Source: Desulfarculus sp. (GTDB lineage: Bacteria > Desulfobacterota > Desulfarculia > Desulfarculales > Desulfarculaceae). Taken from it: a DNA stretch of 15,398 nt. The stretch lies in contig JAIWNN010000112.1 of NCBI GenBank assembly GCA_020216805.1, positions 1-15,398 of the forward strand. Direction: 5' to 3'. Position numbers and translations under genes: made by a program. Below are positions 7,364 through 14,144 of this stretch, piece after piece (within the stretch, counting starts at the first letter, position 1; each line of letters opens with the position of its first letter). The notes below the pieces were generated by a model. The model did not search any database. It was not told where the DNA came from and saw nothing but the letters and a program-made list of their open reading frames with translations.

Positions 7364-8188
7364 TTAGTTCACCGGGACGAAGCCCTCTTCCTTGACGATC
7401 TTCTGGCCCTCGGGGCCCAGCACGAACTCGATGAACTCCTTGACCATGCCCTTGGGCTCGCCGTTGGTGTACATGTTCAGGCCGCGGGCGATGGGGTAGC
7501 TCTTGTCCTTGGCGGTCTTGGGGGTGGCCTCGACGCCGCCCACGGTCAGGGCCTTGACCTGGGGATTGAGGTAGCCGATGCCCACGTAGCCGATGGCGTA
7601 CTTGTTGCCCGCCACGGCCTGGGCCACGGCGCCGTTGCTGGCCTGGAGCTGGGCGTCGGGGCGCACCCGGTCCTTGCCCAGCACGTGCTCGTTCCAGACC
7701 TCGAAGGTGCCGGAGCTGGAGTCGCGGCTGACCACCACGACGGGCTTGTCCTCGCCGCCGACCTCCTTCCAGTTCTTGATCTTGCCGTTGTAGATGTCCT
7801 TCAGCTGCATCAGGCTCAGGTCCTTGACCGGGTTGGCCGGGTTGACCACCGGCACGATGCAGTCCAGGGCCACCACGAACTGCTTGGGCTTGACGCCCTT
7901 GGACTGGGCCAGGTCCTCTTCCTTGGCCTTCATTTCCCGCGAGGAATTGCCGATGTCGGCGGTGCCGTCGATGATGGCCTTGATGCCGTCCCCGCTGCCG
8001 GTGCCGGCCACCGAGATCTTGGCCGCGGCGTTCTTCTTCATGAAGACCTCGGCCGCCTTCTGGGCGATGGGCAGCACGGTGGTGGAGCCGGTGATGGCGA
8101 TGTCCTCGGCGGCGGCCGGAGCGGCCAGGCCGGCGATCGCCAGGCCCAGGACGGCCATGGCGCTGAAAATCTTGGCGACGCGTTTCAT
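7364..8188 (-). CDS. pstS: Periplasmic phosphate-binding protein PstS
   Basis: PstS (274 aa) captures phosphate in the periplasm and delivers it to PstC/PstA. It has a signal peptide (MKRVAKIFSAMAVLGLAIAG, cleavage after AAA before EDI). There is no lipobox Cys, so it should be a soluble periplasmic protein. Ligand-site segments typical of the family are ITGSTTVLPIA, GTGSGDGIKAIIDGTADIGN, DSSSGTFEVWNEHVLG and SNGAVAQAVAGNKYAIGYVG. It is the compact class of about 270 residues. The ATG at 8188 has GGAGGG six bases upstream. A four-half-site Pho box array lies about 80-135 bp upstream, so this is the first gene of the locus to be transcribed, followed by the porin. Confidence 0.97.
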   Translation of the reverse strand: MKRVAKIFSAMAVLGLAIAGLAAPAAAEDIAITGSTTVLPIAQKAAEVFMKKNAAAKISVAGTGSGDGIKAIIDGTADIGNSSREMKAKEEDLAQSKGVKPKQFVVALDCIVPVVNPANPVKDLSLMQLKDIYNGKIKNWKEVGGEDKPVVVVSRDSSSGTFEVWNEHVLGKDRVRPDAQLQASNGAVAQAVAGNKYAIGYVGIGYLNPQVKALTVGGVEATPKTAKDKSYPIARGLNMYTNGEPKGMVKEFIEFVLGPEGQKIVKEEGFVPVN

Positions 8189-8427
8189 TAAATCCCTCCA
8201 TTGGTTGCAATGCGTACAAACTCGCGCGTGACGCGAAATCGCTCTCGCCGATGCGTTCTGTGGCCAAGACTAGGGGTGATCTGTGACGGCCAGGTTACGG
8301 GGGCTAGACGTTTGAACGACATCCCCCCGCCCCCAGGCTGGACATTGACCGCGCTTGCAGGCATGATTCCGATTCATGACGTACTCGCGCGGCGTCCCGC
8401 CGCGGCGCGATGGGGAGGAAGGGGAAG
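8189..8427. other. Divergent intergenic region, pstS to cyclase-family gene
   Basis: This 239-bp region separates the divergent pstS and cyclase-family genes. The pstS side holds the ribosome site and the Pho promoter at 8267-8322. On the plus-strand side I see no clear sigma70 promoter; the only obvious signal is the purine-rich ribosome site at about 8412-8427 before the GTG start. No small gene is supported. Confidence 0.5.
8267..8322 (-). promoter_or_regulatory. Pho box array and -10 region upstream of pstS
   Basis: Read on the minus strand from 8322, four consecutive 11-bp steps each carry a half-site: ATGTCGTtcaa, ACGTCTAgccc, CCGTAACctgg, CCGTCACagat. All contain GTC or GTA at the same place, matching PhoB boxes (7-bp direct repeats, 4-bp spacers). 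The last half-site ends at 8283; exactly 10 bases later comes the -10-like TAGTCT (8272-8267). As usual for PhoB-activated promoters, the box occupies the -35 region. The -10 lies about 80 bp upstream of the pstS ATG. Confidence 0.8.
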
Positions 8428-9399
8428 GTGCCGGGACCGCTCTGGGATGTCAGCCTTAGCCTGGGACGGGAGGGGGCCGCCTATCCCGGGGATCCACCCT
8501 ACTGGCGCCATGCGCAGCGCTCGCTGGAGCGGGGCGACCCCTTCACCCTGTCCAGCCTCGGCCTCTGCGCCCACTCCGGCACCCACCTGGACGCCCCGGC
8601 CCATTTCCTGCCCCATGGGCGCACGCTGGACGCCTATCCTCCCCAACGCTTCGTCCTGCCCGCCTGGCTGGTGGAGGCCCCGGGCGGACCCACCCTGGGG
8701 CCGGAGGTCCTGGACGGGGTACCCCCCCAGGCCCAAGGCCGGGCGCTGTTGTTCAAAACCGCCAACTCCGCCCGCGGCCTGGCCACCGCCACCGCCTGGT
8801 CGCCGGACTATGTCCACCTGGGGCCGGAGCTGGCCCGGCGCTGCCTGGACTGGGGGGCGGAGCTGGTGGGCCTGGACGCGCCCAGCCTGGACAGCCCCGG
8901 ATCAGACGATTATCCCGTGCACCGGCTGCTCCTGGAGGCCGACGCCCTGATCCTTGAGGGGCTGAACCTGGCCGAACCGCCGCCCGGCCCCTACCTCTTG
9001 ATCTGCGCGCCCCTGAAACTGGACGCGGCCGAGGCCGCCCCGGCCCGGGCCCTGCTCTGGAGCGAGGACGACTGGTCCCCGCCCGGCCTGGACCTGGGCC
9101 AAACCCGCCTCCAGGCCGCCCGGGCCATGGCCGGCGCCGCCTGCCACGCGATGAACCAGCCCCTGCAGGCGCTCCTAAGCCAGTGCGAGATGCTGGCCGA
9201 CGAACTGGAGGGACTGGCCGGCCTGGAGGCGCCCCGCCGCCGGCTTCAGACCATGCTGGACCAGCTGCGCCGCCTGGCGGTCATCACCGACCGGCTCCAC
9301 CGCCTGGTGCGCTACGCGACCATCCAATACCCCGGACGCCAGCGGATCGTGGACCTGGAGCGGGCCACCCTGCCCCCCGAGGGCGAGGGGCCGGTCTAG
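8428..9399 (+). CDS. Cyclase/kynurenine-formamidase-like protein fused to a HisKA-like dimerisation segment
   Basis: This 323-aa protein has two parts. Residues 1-~212 are a 'putative cyclase' (PF04199-like) metal hydrolase, the superfamily of kynurenine formamidase KynB: DVSLSLGREGAAYPGDPP near the start, then the metal motif HSGTHLDAPAHF (H49, H53, D55, H59), and later VGLDAPSLDSP. Residues ~225-305 do not belong to that fold. They read AGAACHAMNQPLQALLSQCEML with a possible H-box His at 240, followed by a second helical stretch ending YPGRQRIVDLE. That resembles the DHp (HisKA) helices of sensor kinases (HxxNQPL), but no ATPase domain follows. I chose the GTG at 8428 because GGAGG lies about 9 bases upstream; the in-frame ATG at 8410 has no purine-rich site. 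The substrate is unknown. The gene is followed after 3 bp by a glycosyltransferase, implying an operon. Confidence 0.82.
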   Translation: MPGPLWDVSLSLGREGAAYPGDPPYWRHAQRSLERGDPFTLSSLGLCAHSGTHLDAPAHFLPHGRTLDAYPPQRFVLPAWLVEAPGGPTLGPEVLDGVPPQAQGRALLFKTANSARGLATATAWSPDYVHLGPELARRCLDWGAELVGLDAPSLDSPGSDDYPVHRLLLEADALILEGLNLAEPPPGPYLLICAPLKLDAAEAAPARALLWSEDDWSPPGLDLGQTRLQAARAMAGAACHAMNQPLQALLSQCEMLADELEGLAGLEAPRRRLQTMLDQLRRLAVITDRLHRLVRYATIQYPGRQRIVDLERATLPPEGEGPV

Positions 9400-9402
9400 G
9401 CC

Positions 9403-10332
9403 ATGGCTGATTCCCAGCCGCCGCTGTTCACGGTCTTCACCCCGGCCTACAACCGGGCCCACACCCTGGGACGGGTGCGCGACAGCCTGGCCGCCCAGAC
9501 CTTCACCGATTTCGAATGGCTGATCGTCGACGACGGCTCCCGCGACGGCACCGCCGAACTGGTGGAAGGCTGGCGGAGGGATTCGGCCTTCCCCATCCGC
9601 TATCAATACCAGGAGAACCAGGGCAAGCACGTGGCCGTGAACCGGGGCGCGGCCCTGGCCCGGGGGGAGCTGTTTTTGACCCTCGATTCCGACGACGCCT
9701 GTCTGCCTCAGGCCCTGGAGCGTCTGGCCTGGCATTGGCGACAGATCCCCGAAGCCGACCGCCCGCGTTTCGCCGGGGTGGCCGGCCGCTGCCAGGACCA
9801 GCGCGGACGCCTGGTGGGATCGCCCCTGCCCCGGCCGATCATGGAGGTCAGCGCCCTGGAGCTGCGCCACCGCTGGCGGGTCAAGGGCGAGCTCTGGGGC
9901 TTCACCCGCACCGACCTGGTGCGGGCCCATCCCGCGCCCGAGCCGCCAAAAGCCCGCTTCGTGCCCGAGGATCTGATCTGGACCCCCATCGCCCTGACCC
10001 ACCTGACCCGCTTCGTGGACGAGCCGCTGCGGGTCTACCACCAGGGCCAGGCCGACAGCCTCACCGCCTCCGGCGCGCCGGCCGGCCACCGCCGGGGGCT
10101 GATGCTCTGGCATCGCCAGACCCTGAACCTGGAGCTGGCCTGGTTCTGGCGCGACCCCCTGCCCTTCCTGCGAGCCGGGGTCAACTACGCCCGCTTCGCC
10201 GCCGGCGCGGGCCTGGGCCTGGCCGAGCAGGCCCGCGGGCTGACCAGCCTGCCCGCCCGCCTGCTCTGGCTGCTGGGGCTGCCCGCCGGCCGCTGGCTCG
10301 CCGCCCGCGACCGCCGCCGCTGGGGCGGCTGA
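9403..10332 (+). CDS. Family 2 glycosyltransferase
   Basis: This 309-aa GT-A fold enzyme should transfer a sugar from a nucleotide sugar to an unknown acceptor. The usual elements are in order: FTVFTPAYNRAHTLGR at the N-terminus, VDDGS (42-46), NQGKHVAVNRG (72-82), the metal-binding DSDD (95-98), and a later acidic motif PED (188-190) followed by LIWTPIALTH. The C-terminal part (~255-300) is Ala/Leu-rich and may touch the membrane, but I see no clear transmembrane helix. The ATG is 3 bp behind the stop of the cyclase-family gene, with GAGGGG upstream inside that gene, so the two are probably co-translated. It may act in cell-surface polysaccharide synthesis; WaaA further right is in a separate unit. 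Confidence 0.9.
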   Translation: MADSQPPLFTVFTPAYNRAHTLGRVRDSLAAQTFTDFEWLIVDDGSRDGTAELVEGWRRDSAFPIRYQYQENQGKHVAVNRGAALARGELFLTLDSDDACLPQALERLAWHWRQIPEADRPRFAGVAGRCQDQRGRLVGSPLPRPIMEVSALELRHRWRVKGELWGFTRTDLVRAHPAPEPPKARFVPEDLIWTPIALTHLTRFVDEPLRVYHQGQADSLTASGAPAGHRRGLMLWHRQTLNLELAWFWRDPLPFLRAGVNYARFAAGAGLGLAEQARGLTSLPARLLWLLGLPAGRWLAARDRRRWGG

Positions 10333-10354
10333 GGCCTTGGTCCCTTGCCGCCCC

Positions 10355-10383
10355 GTCATCGCGAGCGCAGCGAACTAATCTCC
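10355..10383 (+). repeat. Single arm of the REP-like repeat (copy B)
   Basis: The sequence starts GTCATCGCGAGCGCAGCGAA and ends TAATCTCC. It aligns with the arms of copy A (2964-3071) and with the right arm of copy C (13935-13964, opposite orientation). It stands alone in the 59-bp gap between two convergent genes, 22 bp behind the glycosyltransferase stop, with no inverted partner nearby. It may be a decayed copy. Confidence 0.75.
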
Positions 10384-10391
10384 GGATTTTT

Positions 10392-10910
10392 CTAGGAAAC
10401 CGGCTTGACCGACTTGAGGGGCCTCATCAGGTGGGGGATGCGGGGCACGTTGAGGCTGGGCCGATTGGCGGCCAGGTTGAATTCCAGCCAGGTGGAACTC
10501 AGGACATAGGCGGTCTGGCCGTCGCGGGGCGGACCCGGGGCCAGGAAATCCTCGGCCAGCCATCGCTCCACCAGGGCCTGGCCGGCGTCAGGAGCCAGGC
10601 CCAGCACCCGGCTGATCTCGGCGGTGGTGATGCGGTCGTTCTCGTTGAACATCGGCAGCACCCGGCGCTTGTCCTTGGGCAGCTTGCGCCGGGCCTGGGC
10701 CGCCTGGCGGCTCATGGGGTCCTCGGGCTCGGGGTTGGGCAAGTCGGGGCGGCCCTGCTCCAGGAAGCGGTCCACGTTGGCCATGAAGCCCCAGAGCACC
10801 CAGTCGCCCAGCACCCCGGCCTCGCGCAGGCGGGCCGCCGGGGTGGAGGCCAGGAAACGGTCCCAGGCCGCGGCCGCCTCGGGGCTGACATCCAGCTCGA
10901 TCCGGGCCAT
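10392..10910 (-). CDS. Unknown protein with a winged-helix-like segment
   Basis: I do not recognise this 172-aa protein. It is soluble, without a signal peptide or membrane segment. The N-terminal third (1-55) looks helical (ELDVSPEAAAAWDRFL...GDWVLWGFMANVDRFLEQG), a Pro-rich linker follows (~53-66), and then comes a basic stretch (KLPKDKRR, 77-83). Residues ~84-140 look like a winged helix: RVLPMFNENDRITTAEISRV, then LGLAPDAGQALVERWLAEDF and the strand-like QTAYVLSSTW. DNA binding is therefore possible but unproven. The ATG at 10910 has a strong ribosome site (GAGGAGGG, about 4 bases away), which supports a real gene. It is convergent with the glycosyltransferase, and the REP-like copy B lies between them. 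Confidence 0.75.
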   Translation of the reverse strand: MARIELDVSPEAAAAWDRFLASTPAARLREAGVLGDWVLWGFMANVDRFLEQGRPDLPNPEPEDPMSRQAAQARRKLPKDKRRVLPMFNENDRITTAEISRVLGLAPDAGQALVERWLAEDFLAPGPPRDGQTAYVLSSTWLEFNLAANRPSLNVPRIPHLMRPLKSVKPVS

Positions 10911-11030
10911 GACGCCCTCCTCGCACCACAGGCCGCGGGGGCGGGTTGAGCCCGGACGGCCGCTGGTTCACAATTGACGGGACGGACCGGGGCCATCACC
11001 CCGGCCAACTCCATCCCGTGTTTACCAAAA

Positions 11031-11059
11031 CCCGCGCCGGGCGTCAAAGCCGGCGCGGG
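11031..11059. promoter_or_regulatory. Stable hairpin directly before the ribosome site of the TIM-barrel gene
   Basis: A perfect 10-bp stem, CCCGCGCCGG (11031-11040) with CCGGCGCGGG (11050-11059), has a 9-base loop. One base later the ribosome site GGAGGG begins (11061-11066), so folding could limit ribosome access. On the minus strand the same stem is followed by TTTTGG and would work as an intrinsic terminator for antisense transcripts. A second small hairpin (CCGGGG/CCCCGG, 10987-11004) lies upstream in the same leader. Confidence 0.55.
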
Positions 11060-11071
11060 GGGAGGGCGGCC

Positions 11072-12268
11072 ATGATCGACACCCCGGACAAGAACGTGAT
11101 CTGGCTCTGCGGTTCGCCCTCGGCCCGCCAGGCGGCCCAACCCCTGATCAAGGTGCTGGCCGAGCGGGCCAGTTGCCTGACCCTGGGCCCGCCCGGCGAC
11201 CCGGACCCGGACCTGGACCTGGGCGGCGCGCCGGACCTGCGCCAGGCCCTGGAGACCTGCCCCCCGGAGCTGCGGCCCCGGGCCTGCGTCTGGCTGGGGG
11301 GCGAGGAGGAGCCCCCGCCCCGGGGTCTGGAGGCCCTGCCCTGCCCGGTGCTGGGCTATGGCGGGGACGGGCCGGAGGGCGGCCTGCCCCCGGAGGCCGA
11401 CCAGGCCGCGGCCACGGTCTGCCAGGCCGCCCGCCAGGGCCTGGGCTTGGACTGGCTGCCCCGGGTGCAGGTCAACCTGCCCCTGCGCGAGCTGCTGGGC
11501 CGCCACCGCAACCTGGCCGAGGCCGCGCCCCGGCTCAACCTGGAGGTGGGCCTGGACTTCCTGGCCCTGGACGGGCTGGGCGAGGCCGACCTGGTCCAGG
11601 CCGCCGCCCTGTTGGCCAGCCGCCAGGTGACGGTGCACCTGCCCTTCGGCGACCTGGTGCCCGGCAGCCCGGACCCCAAGGTGCGGGAGCTGGCCCGGGA
11701 GCGGCTGATCCAGGCCGGGCGGTGGGCCCGGCAATTGGGCGCGGTCCAGGCGGTGATGCACACCGGCTACGACCCCCGCCTCCACCGGCCGGAGGCCGAC
11801 TACGCCCGGCGCCTGGCCGACAACCTCGCGCCGTTCCTGGAGCTTTTAGCCGGCTTCGGCTGCCGCCTGGCCCTGGAGAACACCTTCGAGTCCGAGCCGG
11901 CCCCCCTGCTGGCCATGCAGCGCGCCTTGGCCGAAAAAACCGCGCCGGGCCTGGTGGGCTTCTGCCTGGACGTGGGCCACGTCCTGGCCTTCGCCCAGGC
12001 CCGGCTGCCGGTGTGGTGGTCGGCACTCGGGCCCCACCTGTTGGAGATGCACCTGCACGACAATCCCGGCGGCTCCGACGACCACCTGCCCCCTGGATCC
12101 GGGGTGGTGGACTGGGCCTTTCTGCGCCAGGGCCTGGCCGACCTGGCCGCTAGGCCCATCCTGACCCTGGAGCCCCACCGCGAGGGCGACCTCTGGGCCT
12201 CGTTGCGGGCGCTTAGCCGCTTATGGGGTCCGCCCCCGGGATTGACCCCGGCCCCCCAGGCCGGTTAG
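11072..12268 (+). CDS. Sugar-phosphate isomerase/epimerase-like TIM-barrel protein with extra N-terminal region
   Basis: This protein has 398 aa. Residues ~130-385 form an AP-endonuclease-2/xylose-isomerase-type TIM barrel with a plausible divalent-metal site: HLPFGDLVPGS, MHTGYDP (H230), ALENTF (E269), CLDVGH (D300, H303), MHLHDN (H327, H329) and LEPH (E367). Such barrels include epimerases, isomerases and endonuclease-like hydrolases; the substrate cannot be read from sequence. Residues 1-~125 are additional: VIWLCGSPSARQAAQPLIKV suggests a Rossmann-like lobe, and ACVWLGG...PPRGLEALPCPVLGYGGD recalls the N-terminal lobe of CgeB/DUF3880-type glycosyltransferases. The ATG at 11072 has GGAGGG five bases upstream; the frame is open back to 10946 but without support. 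It is probably first in a transcript with the two following genes. Confidence 0.8.
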   Translation: MIDTPDKNVIWLCGSPSARQAAQPLIKVLAERASCLTLGPPGDPDPDLDLGGAPDLRQALETCPPELRPRACVWLGGEEEPPPRGLEALPCPVLGYGGDGPEGGLPPEADQAAATVCQAARQGLGLDWLPRVQVNLPLRELLGRHRNLAEAAPRLNLEVGLDFLALDGLGEADLVQAAALLASRQVTVHLPFGDLVPGSPDPKVRELARERLIQAGRWARQLGAVQAVMHTGYDPRLHRPEADYARRLADNLAPFLELLAGFGCRLALENTFESEPAPLLAMQRALAEKTAPGLVGFCLDVGHVLAFAQARLPVWWSALGPHLLEMHLHDNPGGSDDHLPPGSGVVDWAFLRQGLADLAARPILTLEPHREGDLWASLRALSRLWGPPPGLTPAPQAG

Positions 12269-12327
12269 GCTCTGCCCAGGCGGGTTGGTCGCGCCGTCCG
12301 CTCGGCGGCGCGCGTGGAGGGCGAGGC

Positions 12328-12852
12328 ATGGGCATGGGATTCTGGCAGAGACCGGCCGGGGCCTTGGTGGTCACCCTGGCCCTGGCGGCCCTGCTCCTGG
12401 GCCTGGGCTATGAGCTGGCCGACCACCGTCTGGGCCCGGAGCTCAACGACGCCCGCCTGGCCGCCTCGCTGGAGGCCAACCGGGCCAACCGCCTGGCCCA
12501 GGAGAACCAGCGCCTGGAGCAACGGCTGAACGAGGCCGAGGCCCGCCTGGCCGCCCGCAGCGCCGCGCCCGAGGAAGCCGAGGCCCAGGGGCCGGCCAGC
12601 CGGGTGATCCACCGCGGCGAGGCGGCCCTGTTGCTGGGCGGCCGCCTGGTGGTGACCCTGGAGGCCATCGCCCCGGAGCGCGAGGCGGCCCAGATCCGGG
12701 TCAAGGTCCTGGGCGGCCAGGAAGGGATCACCAGTCTGGCCCCGGGGGGCGACGCCCGCTTCCGCCTGGACGGCAAGGTCTATCACCTGCTGCTCAAGAA
12801 GATCCTAACCAACTCGGTGCTCATCACCCTGCTGGCGGAGGGCGGAAACTGA
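12328..12852 (+). CDS. Unknown single-pass membrane protein with coiled coil
   Basis: This 174-aa protein is not recognised. It has one transmembrane helix near the N-terminus (~10-27: AGALVVTLALAALLLGLGYE), then a coiled-coil stretch (~42-78, ANRLAQENQRLEQRLNEAEA). A C-terminal domain (~92-172) of mostly beta-strand character follows (GEAALLLGGRLVVTLEAI, GGDARFRLDGKVYHLLLKKI). The predicted topology is a short cytoplasmic N-terminus, or a signal anchor, with the C-terminal domain outside. The ATG at 12328 follows GGAGGGCGAGG; an upstream in-frame ATG at 12223 lies within the preceding gene and is rejected. The stop overlaps the start of the dehydrogenase gene (TGATG), so the two are translationally coupled. 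Confidence 0.78.
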   Translation: MGMGFWQRPAGALVVTLALAALLLGLGYELADHRLGPELNDARLAASLEANRANRLAQENQRLEQRLNEAEARLAARSAAPEEAEAQGPASRVIHRGEAALLLGGRLVVTLEAIAPEREAAQIRVKVLGGQEGITSLAPGGDARFRLDGKVYHLLLKKILTNSVLITLLAEGGN

Positions 12853-13928
12853 TGTCGGCTGACGAACGGCGGATGCTGGCGGCCTGGTTCGCCGAGGGAC
12901 GCGCCAGCCTGATCCAACGCCCGGTTCCCGCGCCCGCGCCGGGCCAGGCCCTGGTGCGGGTGCGCTACTGCGGCATCTGCAACACCGACCTGGAACTGCT
13001 GGCCGGCTATTACCATTTCGCCGGAGTGCCGGGGCACGAGTTGTCCGGGGTGGTGGAAGAGGCCCCGGGCCGCCCCCACCTGGTGGGTCGCCTGGTCACG
13101 ACCGAGATCAACCAGGGTTGCGGGACCTGCCCCCGCTGCCTGGGCGGCGACCCCCGCCACTGCCCGGACCGGGTCGCCCTGGGGATCAAGGGCTGGGACG
13201 GGGCCCTGGCCCAGTACGTCCTGGCCCCCCTGGCCAACCTGCGCCCGGTGCCCGAGGGGGTGCCGGCCCGGGCCGCCGCCCTGGCCGAGCCCCTGGCCGC
13301 GGCCCTGGAGATCGGGCAGCAAATCCACCTCACCGCCGGGATGAAGGCGCTGATCCTGGGCGACGGCAAGCTGGGCCTGCTCTGCGCCCTGGGCCTGCGC
13401 CACCAGGTTCCCGGCCTGCTCCTGGCCGGCCGCCACCAGGCCAAGCTGGACCTGGCCATGGCCCAAGGGGTGCGGGCCGTCCTGGCCCAGGGTCCGGACC
13501 TGGCCGAGCTGGCCCGGGAGCTGGGCGGCTTCGACCTGGTGGTGGAGGCCACCGGCCGGCCGGAGGGCCTGGGCCAGGCCCTGGAGCTGGTGCGGCCCGA
13601 GGGGACCATCGTGGCCAAGACCACCAGCCATCAGCCTTCGGAGCTGGACCTGGCCCGGCTGGTGGTCAATGAAATCAACCTGGTGGGCAGCCGCTGCGGG
13701 GATATCGGCCTGGCCCTGGATTACCTCAAGAACCGCTGGGTCGAGGTGGAGCCCCTGATCGAGGCCGAATACCCCCTGGAGGAACTATCGGCCGCCCTGG
13801 ACCACGCCCGCCGCCCCGGGGCGCTCAAGGTCCTGGTGCGGGCCTCGGAGGAGGGCGCGTCAGCCTCCGCTTGCATGGCGCTGGCATCGCCAGGCGCGCA
13901 GCGCCGTGGCGATCTCTCGAATAGGTAA
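12852..13928 (+). CDS. Zinc-dependent medium-chain alcohol dehydrogenase
   Basis: This 358-aa NAD(P)-dependent oxidoreductase belongs to the medium-chain dehydrogenase family. Catalytic-zinc ligands are visible at C43 (in YCGICNTD), H62 and E63 (GHE), with E146 (LAEP) nearby. The structural-zinc lobe has four Cys spaced CxxCxxCx7C (90, 93, 96, 104). The cofactor loop GDGKLG (170-175) starts the Rossmann domain, and VVEATGRPEGL follows later. The alcohol substrate is unknown; threonine- or sorbitol-dehydrogenase-like activity is possible. Family members normally end soon after GALKVLVR. Here about 25 further residues (EEGASASACMALASPGAQRR and on to the end) are encoded largely by the REP-like repeat, which also supplies the TAG stop. 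The gene overlaps the preceding gene by 1 bp. Confidence 0.9.
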   Translation: MSADERRMLAAWFAEGRASLIQRPVPAPAPGQALVRVRYCGICNTDLELLAGYYHFAGVPGHELSGVVEEAPGRPHLVGRLVTTEINQGCGTCPRCLGGDPRHCPDRVALGIKGWDGALAQYVLAPLANLRPVPEGVPARAAALAEPLAAALEIGQQIHLTAGMKALILGDGKLGLLCALGLRHQVPGLLLAGRHQAKLDLAMAQGVRAVLAQGPDLAELARELGGFDLVVEATGRPEGLGQALELVRPEGTIVAKTTSHQPSELDLARLVVNEINLVGSRCGDIGLALDYLKNRWVEVEPLIEAEYPLEELSAALDHARRPGALKVLVRASEEGASASACMALASPGAQRRGDLSNR

Positions 13929-13964
13929 TAGGTAAGAGATCGCTTCGCTGCGCTCGCGATGACC
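13882..13964. repeat. Inverted pair of REP-like repeats (copy C), overlapping the dehydrogenase 3' end
   Basis: The right arm, 13935-13964 (AGAGATCGCTTCG...GCGATGACC), is the reverse complement of the family core. The left arm, 13882-13917, is a more diverged partner ending GGCGATCTCT; the innermost 7 bases pair perfectly. The 17-base loop holds two tandem copies of AATAGGT. The left arm and part of the loop are translated as the tail of the dehydrogenase. The palindrome may also serve as a 3' stabilising or terminating hairpin. Confidence 0.75.
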
Positions 13965-14058
13965 AACCCGGCGAGGCGGCGGCCGGCAAGCTATGGAACA
14001 CCGGCGATCGGGGGAGCGGTTCCCCCGCCGCCAAACCCGGTTTGACCCCCGCCCCGGC

Positions 14059-14087
14059 TTGACGCCCCCGCCCCGGACGGCTATATA
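14059..14087 (+). promoter_or_regulatory. Sigma70-type promoter upstream of waaA
   Basis: A -35 box TTGACG (14059-14064) and a -10 box TATATA (14082-14087) are separated by 17 bases, the ideal spacing. This AT-rich -10 stands out in GC-rich DNA. A near-copy of the -35 stretch (TTGACCCCCGCCCCGG) lies 17 bp upstream at 14042-14057. The -10 is about 58 bp before the chosen waaA start. A perfect short palindrome (CCGGAAGCCTTCCGG, 14109-14123) lies in the leader. Confidence 0.6.
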
Positions 14088-14144
14088 GCCTTGAATCCTC
14101 ACCTTCGACCGGAAGCCTTCCGGAGTGTGGACCGGACCTGGCCC

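Noticed and set aside
5947..7395. 482-codon plus-strand open frame opposite the porin
   Set aside because: Composition is Val/Gly/Ala/His-rich without any domain, and the minus-strand porin has a signal peptide, barrel strands and a ribosome site.
10381..10404. Possible bidirectional terminator (CCGG...TTTTT...CCGG) between the convergent genes
   Set aside because: Only the outer four bases pair cleanly and the structure lies partly in coding sequence, so it is too weak to call.
9516..10949. 477-codon plus-strand frame overlapping the glycosyltransferase and the wHTH-like gene
   Set aside because: Arg/Pro/Gly-rich out-of-frame translation; both overlapped genes have motifs or strong ribosome sites in other frames.
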